Assembly: GCA_000733355.1 (NCBI GenBank)
Contig: JNVV01000034.1
Span: 62,001-126,000, forward strand
Direction of reading: 5' to 3'
Source: Falciphora oryzae
Taxonomy: Eukaryota; Ascomycota; Sordariomycetes; Magnaporthales; Magnaporthaceae
Length of the DNA stretch: 64,000 nucleotides
The first letter of the stretch is position 1; the number at the start of each line of letters is the position of its first letter. Under the pieces are notes generated by a model that was given only the letters and a program-made list of their open reading frames with translations, did no database searches and was not told the DNA's origin. A program made the position numbers and the translations under genes. Shown here one piece after another: positions 20,661-30,791 of this stretch.

Positions 20661-21750
20661 ACAGATCCTCATTCATCATTTTGCGGCGAGGATGCTACTC
20701 GCTTGCCTGTAGTAAGCCTGGATATCCTATCTTCGACTGTTCTCAGGGGGCATCGCGGCCGCAGCCCAAGAGACCAAGACCAAAGAGACTCCAAACATCG
20801 GCCACGCCTTGCGGCTTACAGAAAAGGGGTTAAGATTGCGCCAAAAGACTTACAGCACCGGATAGCACCGTGATTTGGCTCGTACCCTGGTCGTTGGCTG
20901 GGGATGCACTGCCGCCAGGCGTCCGATTCATCCAATCGTTCGACAGGCGCAGCCTCCGCGCGCTAATGGTCCAGAACGGCCTGCTTTGCCGCGGAGAAGT
21001 AACAGGGCTGGAGCCAGCCCTCATCGGGTTATTTTGGGTTCAGACAAGGAACTGAGCCCAGCAGCTGGAAGGGCTGGAGTGAGTAATCGCCCCTGTAAAT
21101 CCCGTGAGGCGAGCGGTCAAGCTAGCCCCGAACCAAAGCCAAAAGTGGGATTGCCGAGTGCCCGTGCCCACACATGTCCTATCGCGGGGAACCCCTCGTA
21201 TAATTACCGCGCAGTTGAGATTAGGGTAGGCGCCACGGCATTGCCACAAGCCGGGGATGGAAAAAGGAAACCGGCAGCTCGGTGTAAGCCAAGCGGGGCT
21301 GTCCGCAGCCTCCTGTGTGCTAGCGGCGGCGCAGCAACACGGCACGGCTAGCCCCAAGCCCGAATTGTCCAATCCTAGCCAAGCTGTCGTACTTTGATGG
21401 TTGAATCAAGCTTTTCCTTCCATTCGGCGACGCTAGCGATGGCAGACCATTCCGTTGGTAAATATCAGCCCATCGTCATTGTATTACTGAGATACAATAC
21501 AGTCCAAAAAGTCCAATGGTAGTTCGCTGTTGCGCTCCTCTCATCATCTAGCACGCCTCTTGAAGCCGTAGCGACCGCCCTGTTTCCGGCGCCGAGGAGC
21601 TGCAGGATACCGGCTGCCGCCGCTGGCGCTGTGGCCTACTTGGTGCCCTGGCCCAGGGTGTTGCCTCCACTCCAGGCCAAGTTGCCCGGGATCTACGAGA
21701 AGATCTGTGAGCTCTAAAAAAAGATGCTCGGAACACTTAGAAGAAGGACT
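20661..21750. other. Intergenic stretch, no gene recognised
   Basis: GC-rich; long open frames on both strands overlap each other and show no domain or splice structure. It lies between the promoter of the 10-Cys gene and the 3' end of the AtuA-like fusion gene. Confidence 0.5.
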
Positions 21751-24700
21751 TTACGACCCGAAACAGCATTCTGGAAATACCAATCGGAGCCATTCGGGCT
21801 CGTCTGAGCCCAAGGGCTTGGGCATCGCCTCCCAACCAACCTCGCAGCCCTCGACGCTCGCGGCGTGTCGCACGGCCCGCATCGAGCCGAAACCCGTGTT
21901 CCTGGTCTCCAGAAACTCGGGCGGCACGTCGCTCTGCTTCTCGTAGTCCCGGCTCTCGAAGCCAGTAGCGCCGGCGTACTGGCCCAGGCTGCGCATGTAC
22001 TTCATCACGCCGGCCAGGGAGACGTCGACACGCCACGCGCGAGTGGCGCCGGCAGCGGCGCGGCGGTAGACTGCCGCGAGGACGCCAGTGGCTAGGAAGT
22101 AGCCGGCAGCATGGTCGAGGGCCTGGCAGGGGGTGGGTGTGGCGGCCTCGCCGCTGCCGGCGTGCTCGGCCTCGGAAACGTTCATGCCAGAGCACGTCTG
22201 GACCAGGGAGTCGTACCCCCTACGGCCAGACCAGGGTCCTCGAGGCCCAAAGGCTGACATGTTGGCAATGATAATACCGGGATTGGCTTTGGCTAGTTCC
22301 GTAGGCGACAAGCCATGCGATGCGAGGGAGCCGGGGCGGAAGCCCTGCACGAAAACGTCGCAAGTCCGCAGGAGCTGCAAGAGGCGGGCTTTGTCCTCAG
22401 GCCTCTGTATGTCTAGCTGTACAGTACGCTTTCCACGGCCAAGGTCCCGGTCTATGGCGGGCAAATCGGGGAGGCTAGGCGAGGTAACCCAGATGACGTC
22501 GGCGCCGTGGGCGGCCAACGTCTTGCCACAGAGCGGAGCAGCAATGACCCGGCTCATTTCGACAACTCTGAGGCCTTTCAGACACTGAGAGCTCCCGCTC
22601 GGCATCCAGGCCGGAAACTCCTGAGCCGGGTTGGATGGCGCGTCGGCGGGTTGGGGAACAAGTGGGTTAACATCGATAGGGAAATTGCTGATTGCCCTGG
22701 ACTGTGGAAGACAATCCCACTGGGCATACGAACGCAAAGCATATGCGGCGAGATTTCCCTCAGCAGTAGCGACGCTCTCGAGGTCAACCGCTGACCAGTC
22801 AACGATCTTGCCGGCCACGTCTTGTCGGGTGGCATCCTTATCTAATCCCAGCAGCTCCAGCATGCCATAACAGTGGTTGGGAAACGAGTCGTGGACGCGT
22901 ATGTAGCCATCCGAGGTCTTATGCAGCCCGCCGATGGGACCCCAGGGGGAGGTTGGAGGATTGCCGTCCAGAGTATAGAGGCGCTCCGATTTGAAGTCGA
23001 CGATGGCATGGGTGAGTGGCACATCCACCTTGGGAATAACTGGGAGCCTGTTGTGCAGTGTATGAATCTGTGCGGCAGCAAGGGCGGATAAGGCGATAGA
23101 GGACTGGGCCAGGACACCTATCTTGAATGAAGAAGGGATGGCGGGTTTCTCGTGATCGCCAAGCAGGACGACCGAACCAAGAGCTTCCTCGGGGAGCTCA
23201 AGTCCGAGCCAAATCTCGCGGACGACGTCCACGGAACTAAATCCGTCACGCGCGACGGTCTCTGGAAAGCTTTTGAAGCCGGGAATGGCGAAGGGGTTCA
23301 GGTCCGCTTTGCGGTTGGATGCGGTTGGATTTTGGGCTGGGTTCTCGCCAACTTTGACACCATTGCGGCTGTTGATGGCAGGCGAATTTGCCGCGGGTAG
23401 CTTGACAGCCAGCAGAGGCGCGTGCTGCTGAGTACCGAGGGTGTCGCGCTCACCTACACTGCCTTGGGCCCAAGGCCTGACAATGGTGCATTTCCAAGCG
23501 AGAGCGGGGTCGAAGTACATGTTTGTCAGAATGTCATTGTCTTGGACCTGGTAGAGAGACTTGATCAAGTCGTTGGTCAAGACATTGGCGGCCTTGACGC
23601 GGTTGTAGGTAGCCTCGCCATCGAACATGACGTCGAACGTCAACTCGAAAGGTCCCGAGTTCTTGGAGCGGATAATGCTAGCGAGATTGGCCAAGGTGGC
23701 CTCGCCGTCAGGAACCTTCTTTTTGGTGAGGGTGGCGAGCTTGCCCTTGTCGATCTCGGTATATCTCTCCTTGGAAAGGGAGGGGCAGATATTGGGGACC
23801 GCAGACGTGGAACGAAGGGTGTGATATTTGATGGCAAATAACGAGACCTCCTCGCCCGGTTCAAGATCAACCAAGTGGTACAGGCTGAACTTGAAGACGG
23901 CTCCAGCATCCTGCTCATGCGGCGACAGTGGGCTGGCTAGATTGCCTGTGGTGGCAACCTGGTTGGGGTAGGCAAAGTGGAGTATAGACGCCCTGGCGTT
24001 GTTGGCGATGGTGTGAGAGAGCTCTGCGGTGGGAGCGACGACCTCGCCGAGGATTGCGAGCTCGTGAACCTGGCTTGCCTTGGCAGGCTCTAGGGGGCCC
24101 ATGACGCCATTCTTCCCATAGACATGGTAGGTGAGGCGACAGCTCTCGGACTGGTCGAGTTCAGGGAATAGTTTCTGTGTGTACTTTCGGACGCGCTCGA
24201 GGAAATCGTCGATCTGACTGATCAAAATGGGGTCCCTAATTCCACCAACGAATATGGTACGGTAGCCTAGGTGAGTGACACCCTCGAGCTTGATCTGGTA
24301 GGGGCGGGGCTCGAATTTGGCGCCCGAGACACGACAGGTCTTGGGGGTGATTTGCTCGTATCGAGCACCGTCGAGGACCAGGACGCCACCGGGCCCTGGG
24401 AGGCGGTCAGGGCGAGTTTTCTCGTAGAGAGTATGCGCGGCGACGGACTGAGGTGTGCAGCGCTCGGCCGGCGAGAGCGGCGTCAGATCGAACGAGTCGG
24501 CGCGCATGGTGGCGATCATTGAGCGGCCCTTGGGGATAGCGCAGATGCCACCGCACTCCATAATCTTGCCCATGTGCCAGGCAGCATCAGGCGACACATG
24601 ATGGTATATAGAGAAGGCGGCAAATGGAGCAGGGTCGTACGAACGGCCGCCGAGAACTATGTCAGGGTCACCTTTGAGAGCCTCGAGGTAAGGCTCAGCC

Positions 24701-25269
24701 CCCATCTGGGCAACGATGTCAGCAGCGCCGTCGACCACCTCGGAGGTGAGGGGCTCAACGGGGCCGCAGGGGCCGACCTGGGACCGAACGATGCGAGACT
24801 TGATGAAGTCGCGGTCCATACCAGCATCGATTGTAGCGACCTTGAATGAATAGCCGTTGCGGTCGGCGATTTCGGTCACGATGGCTAGCATCTCTGCGAC
24901 GTGCTTGCTGCTGCCATCACCGCCGACAGAGCTGATGAGGACTCGAATCTTGTGATGGAAGCAGGCAGCTAGCATGGGCTCAAGGTCGCGGACGTACGAC
25001 CCGCGGCCACAAGTCATCTTTCCCATACCCAGCTTATAAGGCCCGCCGTCTGTCGAGCCGCTGTCGACGATGATGGCAAGGGGCTTGTACTTTTCGACGC
25101 CGTACCAGAACTGGTCCACATCGTAGCCGTACCCCAGCATAGCGTTAGGAGTCAGGATTCGGAACTCGCCGTCGGGGTCGAGAGCAGGCATTTCGGGCGA
25201 CGTCGACAATGAGAAAATCCCTGTCGGTGTATATACGGCTGGCCTCTTACAGGGCTGACGATCCGCCAA
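21751..25269 (-). CDS. AtuA-like (DUF1446) + DUF4387 + CoA-transferase III fusion, 1172 aa
   Basis: A single uninterrupted frame of 1172 codons. Residues about 35-480 match the AtuA/DUF1446 family (IIVDSGSTDGGPYKLG, GGRSYDPAPFAAF, ECGGICAIPKG). AtuA belongs to the bacterial acyclic terpene utilisation pathway. Residues about 525-625 match DUF4387 (SKNSGPFELTFDVMFDGEAT ... GTQQHAPLL). Residues about 685-1140 form a family III CoA-transferase (CaiB/BaiF) in two parts, with EMSRVIAAPLCGKTLAAHGA and GRRGYDSLVQTCSGM, the latter holding the Asp expected to form the acyl-CoA intermediate. Separate proteins in bacteria are joined here, as in some fungal homologues. Predicted role: CoA activation and processing of a branched or terpenoid acid, probably cytosolic or mitochondrial. 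Substrate unknown. Start could also be Met27. Confidence 0.88.
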   Translation of the reverse strand: MADRQPCKRPAVYTPTGIFSLSTSPEMPALDPDGEFRILTPNAMLGYGYDVDQFWYGVEKYKPLAIIVDSGSTDGGPYKLGMGKMTCGRGSYVRDLEPMLAACFHHKIRVLISSVGGDGSSKHVAEMLAIVTEIADRNGYSFKVATIDAGMDRDFIKSRIVRSQVGPCGPVEPLTSEVVDGAADIVAQMGAEPYLEALKGDPDIVLGGRSYDPAPFAAFSIYHHVSPDAAWHMGKIMECGGICAIPKGRSMIATMRADSFDLTPLSPAERCTPQSVAAHTLYEKTRPDRLPGPGGVLVLDGARYEQITPKTCRVSGAKFEPRPYQIKLEGVTHLGYRTIFVGGIRDPILISQIDDFLERVRKYTQKLFPELDQSESCRLTYHVYGKNGVMGPLEPAKASQVHELAILGEVVAPTAELSHTIANNARASILHFAYPNQVATTGNLASPLSPHEQDAGAVFKFSLYHLVDLEPGEEVSLFAIKYHTLRSTSAVPNICPSLSKERYTEIDKGKLATLTKKKVPDGEATLANLASIIRSKNSGPFELTFDVMFDGEATYNRVKAANVLTNDLIKSLYQVQDNDILTNMYFDPALAWKCTIVRPWAQGSVGERDTLGTQQHAPLLAVKLPAANSPAINSRNGVKVGENPAQNPTASNRKADLNPFAIPGFKSFPETVARDGFSSVDVVREIWLGLELPEEALGSVVLLGDHEKPAIPSSFKIGVLAQSSIALSALAAAQIHTLHNRLPVIPKVDVPLTHAIVDFKSERLYTLDGNPPTSPWGPIGGLHKTSDGYIRVHDSFPNHCYGMLELLGLDKDATRQDVAGKIVDWSAVDLESVATAEGNLAAYALRSYAQWDCLPQSRAISNFPIDVNPLVPQPADAPSNPAQEFPAWMPSGSSQCLKGLRVVEMSRVIAAPLCGKTLAAHGADVIWVTSPSLPDLPAIDRDLGRGKRTVQLDIQRPEDKARLLQLLRTCDVFVQGFRPGSLASHGLSPTELAKANPGIIIANMSAFGPRGPWSGRRGYDSLVQTCSGMNVSEAEHAGSGEAATPTPCQALDHAAGYFLATGVLAAVYRRAAAGATRAWRVDVSLAGVMKYMRSLGQYAGATGFESRDYEKQSDVPPEFLETRNTGFGSMRAVRHAASVEGCEVGWEAMPKPLGSDEPEWLRLVFPECCFGS

Positions 25270-25398
25270 AAGCGCGCAGACGTCAAAGCTCTTGCTGTTG
25301 GATTCGGCCAGGGAGCTCTTAGATGACCGCCGCGGTGTCTCGGCATTGGAGACGGCGTGCGACCACGACAGTTCCGAGCTGGGGCGAAGTCAGAAACT

Positions 25399-25422
25399 AG
25401 GTAGGTACCTAGGTACCTAACC
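25399..25422. promoter_or_regulatory. Palindromic GGTACCTAGGTACCT repeat in the AtuA-like promoter
   Basis: TAGGTACCT occurs as an overlapping tandem palindrome about 130 bp upstream of the AtuA-like start codon. Such repeats are common in promoters of filamentous ascomycetes; no binding factor is claimed. Confidence 0.3.
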
Positions 25423-25627
25423 TTTGGGTGGCCACTTCCCCATCCGTGCATGCATATGCGCAAATATGCGGGGTCAAGCCGAAGAGCCGGCTTCCATCTA
25501 GAAGTGACATCATTACTAAAGATGCGGAGCCGTACAAGCATTGCAGAACACCGATATACGTATGCTAGGACCGTATATCCCATACTATCCTTCCCTTAAA
25601 CGACCGCCATCTGAGACCCACGAGTCT

Positions 25628-26894
25628 CTAGAAGATCGCAACGGCGTTCGGAGGACTAGCCACGCCGGCTGGCACGTTCAAAGGCACGCTGACGAAAAAG
25701 AAGCTCCACCGGCCCCTCTCCGCGCAAGCCGCAGCAAGCGCTTCCAGGTCGAAGCTCTCACCAATGGGCATCCCCCATCCGCTAAGGAACACCTCGTGCA
25801 TACTAACACCCCAAGGCTTGGGGCTAGGCCACGCTTCATAGGCCATCGTGTCGCTGGCAACCGCGGCGAAGGCACGCTCCCAGTGCCAGCGGATTGCCTC
25901 CTCGCTAGCCTCGACGCCGATCGCGGAGCGCACTGTACGGAACGGCAGGGCGCTCCGCTCCTCAATGTTCAACTTGTGGTAGGCGGTCATCCAGCCAGTG
26001 CGGATCAGCAGGATATCGCCTGGCTGGAAATCGACATTTTGCTCCGCGGCAACGTCGAGGAGCTGGGACAGCGGGATGGCATGGATAGCGAAGTGGTCGA
26101 CCGAGATGTTGATCCTTTGCGCATAAGACCACCAGTCAAGCAGAACGCCGCGTCCGGTAATGGTTTTGCTGGCGAGGTCTGGAAGCAGCGAATCAGTTAG
26201 CACAATGTATGTATACATCGCAAAGTGCAGCGGACAAAACCTACTCTGAACTCCCAACTTGGTGTTCGCCTGATCGCCAGTTATGGCAGCCTGCGTTACA
26301 CCATTATAAAATTGCAGCGTCCCTTGGTATGGGTAGTGTCTTGGGCCGTCCCAGTGGCTAGAGCCTTGTGTATTCATGTCGAGCTGGATAGGCGCAAGTT
26401 AGAATCAGCTTTGTTCTACGAGGAAGACTGTCGCAAGCGCAGAAACACACCTCGTCGTCGTTCGCATAGCCCTTGGGATTGATACGGTGGACAAGTGGCT
26501 TCCGCGCAGGGTTCATGGGCTTGACGAAGCCATCCAGAGCGAGGCTAGAGAGCATCACGACCGTCTAACCAGCATATGGCCGTGGGGCGCAACGAAAAGG
26601 CGATGCGACGACTCACTTTAGTGGCACGGTGACGCCTTCGACCGCTTCAGCAGAGGCCTTCTGAACGACTTGGGGAGTGAGAAGGTTCAACGCTCCCAGC
26701 TCGTCATCCTTTCCCCAGAGTCCCCAGGCGGACGCCTTGGGATCGCCCTCGCGTAGGGGCAAGGAGTCGAATGCTGGGCGCGGCTGCTGCTGCCGCCGCT
26801 GGTTCGCCGTTGTGACGGGAATGCCCAAGCATGTCGAGATGCAAAGGCTGTAAACGCCCCAGGCTAGGAGTGGAGACATTGTTGAGGCGTTCAC
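25628..26894 (-). CDS. Cyclase-family protein (PF04199, kynurenine-formamidase-like), 353 aa
   Basis: Four exons: 26894-26617, 26544-26451, 26383-26245, 26178-25628; all junctions have GT donors and AG acceptors and keep frame. The N-terminus (MNASTMSPLLAWGVYSLCISTCLG) is hydrophobic and may be a signal peptide. The body follows the cyclase family: WGKDDELGALNLLTP, ALDGFVKPMNPARKPLVHRI, then GSSHWDGPRHYPYQG, which carries the HxDxxxH-type metal site in variant form (HWDGPRH), GRGVLLDWWSYAQ, GDILLIRTGW, and a C-terminal SVPLNVPAGVASPPNAVAIF. Members hydrolyse amides or lactones with a divalent metal. It lies 358 bp upstream of the AtuA-like gene in the same direction, suggesting a shared pathway. 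Substrate unknown. Confidence 0.88.
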
Positions 26895-29292
26895 TTTGGC
26901 AGGTGCACAAATGCCTTTCCACGGCGTGTCGACGACTGCTTAGGATGCCGTCTCGGACAGACGCGAAGTCCCTTTGATAGAACTAACAGTCCAATTTTAT
27001 CCATTCTCGTCAACGCCAGGCCGGCGAGAATGCCGGCCTGCATGTCTGCTGTCGTCTAATGCCGCGGCAGGTCATGACATTTCACGTTGCTCGAGTTGGA
27101 GAACGCGGGGTTGGCTGTGGGGAGTTGCCCCAGAAGACGAATCTTGGCGGTCCGGGCCCACGCCGAACGACGCCTTGCCAGGGCCGGAAATCGTCCGGCT
27201 TCGGCGGTCGGCAGCCGACATGCCGCCAGGGACGTTTCTATGATGACATTGACTAAATGGGTACTCAACTGATGCGAAGCTCAGTCGGAATCTTGCCGAC
27301 ACCAACTTCCAGCTCGCCAGCAGGGTAAGCTTCAGCTAGATGAGTACCTTAGCGCACCCGCAGCTCAGGCGGCAGTCCTCGGGTAACTCCCACGGACCCT
27401 GCTGGCGCCACCAGTGGAAGTCCTCGCCGATTTATGAGGTTGGGGTTGCTATTTCATCCACGGCCTGGGAGGCCAGGAGCAAATACTGTCATTTCGACCA
27501 TCTCAGAAGCGACAGAGGCGTCGTGATGCCGAGTGAACCTGGCAAGCGACGAGCCCCAGTCATCAGGGCCCACGCGCCACTTCGGATACGATGTTGAAGA
27601 GCTTGGGCGGCTGCGTTGGCTAGTATGTTGTTTGGACGAGGTGGCTCTGTTTGTCAAACCACATGGATCAGGGCTGATCACTGGCAGCATCCAGCCGCAC
27701 AGCGCCATCAGCACCCGTTCCTTGTTGTTGCACGGCTATCATCAAATCCTTACTGGCCAGGTAGGCCGGTCCCCAAGATGGCCGAGGCGAGCGAGTACCC
27801 GTAGATGCGCTTCTTCGACGCGGCCTCCAAGACAAAGCCGTGGCGGTGTGGGAATCATCTCTCGTGCTCGCTTCCGTTGTGCAGCCATCACGAATGGCGA
27901 TCAAATCACGAGACGGGAACTCGCGTGGGGCAAAAATATCGATCAAGCTTTCTCTAGGAGCCGGGCAGGGAAACCCGACATCGCGAGTGCCGGCTGTGTG
28001 GTAAAGAGGCGGTTGGCGGGGTAGACAAAAGTCATGAATACCTCGGAATACCAAAAATAGAGCCAGCAGAATCGACCAGTAGGCGCCGCCAGGCTCTGCA
28101 GATCTTGTGCGCGAAAGGCACAGCCGCGTGCGCGGGAACGTTGCCGAGGTGCGTCCTCGCCCGACCATTCGCACAGGGACACAGGCGTGGCCGCAACGCG
28201 AAGAGGGAGCTCATCGCACAACAGAGAGGGATGAGAGAAGCCGAGGTCGTGACGATGAGCCACTGGATACACGACATTCAGGTTGGGCGGTGAGCCCGTC
28301 GGCCAGGGATTTTGGGCGGGTGCGCGCTGGCTGCTGGCTGTCAATGGGTGCCAAATACGCGTGGCAATGGAACGTGCCAGCCACCGCCGTGTGCGTGGTA
28401 GGATGCCTGCCTCTGAAGTGCCTGCATTTGATAGCACGAGGCACAGCGCGGGCTGCATGTCCCCCGCCTCTTCAGCCGTGGCGCGATGCCCTCCGGATCC
28501 TGCCCAAACGGCTGCAGCTGTCGTCCACGGGAGAGACGCCGGGAATACGAGGTCTTGGCACTATGCGATCGCCCGCAAGACGTCACAAGGCACCGCCCGC
28601 ACCTTCCTTGCTCTGTTTGCAGCTGCCGATCGCCCTCTTCAGCGCCGTCCATCCAATGGAAAATTCTTCGACGAAGCTCCGAAGCCCGGAGAAGGCTTGA
28701 GAGGGAACCATGCTAGGTCCGCCGTTTGTCTTTCCTCGCCCAAGCCCGCCCTCGTAATCCCACGCACGCAAACGGTTTTAGCAGCAATGTCTCGGGAACA
28801 CGAGATATGATTTTCAGCTCCGGCTGGCTAGATCGACGAACGACGCACACGACGTTGCATCCATCCATTTCCAGCCAAAGAGCCGGTTGGCCAGCGACGT
28901 CACTCCATTGCCTGTTTTGCCCGCCTGTCCCTGCACTGCGTCCGCGCTTCGACCCGATGCGGCGAAGCTAAGCCCTCGCCGACTGCTTCGACAGCACCAC
29001 TCCACGTGGTTCGACCCGTTCAACCCGGCCCTTCGGACCCGGTGTCGTCAGTGAGGATGATTTCCTCAGTTCTGCGCGGGGAAAGGGCACTAAATGATTG
29101 CAACGCTTCACGATATAAGAGGCACGACGCCGCGGCAAACCTTAACTTCCTGTTCTTCTTTCTCCATCCGCCATCGCCATCGACTTGGCCCATCAGAAGA
29201 AGCAGCAAAGCCGCAGTGCTCCGTTTGGCTCCTAGGGACCGACCAATATATCCTACAATCACGTTTGCTCCTCTCCGACCCTCGCCTTCGCA
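26895..29292. other. Intergenic stretch between divergent genes
   Basis: Separates the minus-strand cyclase gene and the plus-strand 214-aa secreted protein gene. A perfect 9-bp inverted repeat (CAGGCCGGC...GCCGGCCTG, 27017-27040) lies near the cyclase promoter. Minus-strand frames near 28100-27950 contain a membrane-like segment (WLYFWYSEVFMTFVYP) faintly reminiscent of PTH11-type receptors, but no consistent gene could be built. Confidence 0.45.
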
Positions 29293-30028
29293 ATGAACAC
29301 TCTCCTCCCAGTCCTCGTGGTGGCCATGGTCTCCTTGACCGCCGCGTCCCCCATCCTTTCGGCAACCACCCTCTCGCCACGCGACTCGACGGAAAACGGC
29401 TGCACCAAAACCTCTTTTGGAAAGCCCGAGGCATTCGCGTGGAGCGTTGTCGGCTTCGACTACCACGCCAGCTACACCTTCACCACACCGGCGCACCAGA
29501 ACAGCTGGGGTTATGTCAACTTCAACTTGTCCAATCCGGCCCTAGCGCCCGCTGTCGCCGTCTGCTCGGCCTCGTCAAATCAGCTTAGCGACTTCTTTTA
29601 CGGCACCATGGCGTATAGATGCGCCCTGCCAGATGGCAGTGCCATCGTCGGTGGCGGTCGCGGGGGAGAGGCCACCTTCGACTTCAGCCGGCCCTCAGGC
29701 GTGCTCAATATCAACCAGACATGGAGCTGCCATGATCAGGACCTACAGTACCCGTATGTGTCTTGTTGCTATGCGTGATATTCGTTCCACCCATCCTGCT
29801 TTGACCACCCCCTGCCGGAGTCTGGCTTGCTGCAGTACTGACAGACGAGACCGGATCGACAGCATCACCCTGTGGGCTTACGGCAACGCTACCCTGTCTC
29901 TTGAGTGCGAGGACACGACCTGGACGAACCCCAATTGGACCCAGGGCCAGATCTACTCGAGCCGCACCGTCCAATGTGCGCCGGTGACACTCCCGATCAA
30001 GCCCCACACGATGACCGCCGTCGCCTAG
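29293..30028 (+). CDS. Secreted protein, 214 aa, unknown family
   Basis: Two exons: 29293-29753 and 29845-30028, with a 91-bp intron (donor GTATGT, branch-like TACTGAC, acceptor CAG). The signal peptide is MNTLLPVLVVAMVSLTAA, cut near SPILSA. The mature protein has five Cys (GCTKTS, AVCSAS, YRCALP, WSCHDQ, LECEDT) plus VQCAPV near the end, and potential N-glycosylation sites (NLS, NQT, NAT, NWT). It is rich in aromatic and beta-prone residues, so a small beta-sandwich is likely. I recognise no named domain. The start is chosen because it opens the signal peptide and follows a pyrimidine-rich leader. A role outside the cell or in the wall is inferred only from secretion. Confidence 0.8.
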
Positions 30029-30347
30029 TAGGGATGGCCCTGTATCCGTCATGTTTTCCTCGCTCCCAGGAAGGCGACAATCTCGTTTCCCTTTCTCGTT
30101 TGCGATTTTTTGAGCCACAATCCTTCAAAAGCACGATGAATGACATGTTTCCACGATGATCATCATGACGTCAAGTTCCCTTTCAGCACGTAAAAATCCC
30201 CCAGAGAAGAAACCCCAAACAGCGGTACTCTATAATTTAATTCCTCTGCCTAATAAATACCAATTTTGTCATGTCCACCATGTATTTTCTTGTCGGGTAG
30301 GATGCGTTTTTGGTCTCGGAAGAAGGTCGTGTGCGAGGCCAGGTCCT

Positions 30348-30791
30348 TTAGCTGGTCCAGAACCCTCCGAGGCAATTCGAGTAATCGAAACGGTCGGGCG
30401 GTGCGCAGAGACAGAAGCCGGGCGAGTCGAAGGGCGAGCCGTACCCTCGGCCCCGCGGCCAGCAACACTGTACGTTCACGGCGTTCCTGAGCCCCAGCGG
30501 GGCGCAGGGCTGGCATTGCCCCGTGTAATTGCATTGATTGGCTGGAAGTCAAAGGAAAGCCGAAGCGTCAGCGGCGGGGAAAAGCTCGATTGCAGCGCAG
30601 CGCAGGCGGACACCGGAGAGAGAGAGAGAGAGAGAGAGAGACCCACAGGTTTTCTTTTCGTCCTGGGTGCTCCGCCTGTGGAGACGGGCCGGGCCCTGGC
30701 TGTCGGTGGGCGATGCGCCAATCGATGAGACCAGACATGCGACGAGAAGGAGGAGGCTCAAAAGCCCGAATAATGGTGACCTGGTCGCCAT
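30348..30791 (-). CDS. Secreted 8-cysteine protein, 112 aa (effector candidate)
   Basis: Two exons: 30791-30647 and 30541-30348. The intron is 105 bp with donor GTGGGT, immediately followed by a (CT)n run, and acceptor TTCCAG. Phase 1 at the junction gives ...KKTSNQCNYTG. The signal peptide is MATRSPLFGLLSLLLLVACLVSSIGA. A dibasic site (HRRST) could release a mature peptide of about 70 residues with eight Cys (NQC, GQCQPC, QCCW, FCLC, NCLGG). No known family recognised. The reading frame of exon 2 is supported by the dense Cys pattern and a stop right after GGFWTS. Small, secreted and Cys-rich suggests an effector-like or antimicrobial role, as inference. Confidence 0.72.
30616..30640. repeat. 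(GA)n microsatellite inside the intron of the 8-Cys gene
   Basis: About 25 bp of pure GA on the plus strand, starting five bases inside the intron as read from the donor. As CT on the transcribed sense strand it makes the intron pyrimidine-rich next to the 5' splice site. Confidence 0.85.

Noticed and set aside
27668..28458. Possible PTH11-like or other membrane protein on the minus strand (WLYFWYSEVFMTFVYP segment)
   Set aside because: Only one hydrophobic segment fits; flanking frames do not continue the family and no splice structure links them.
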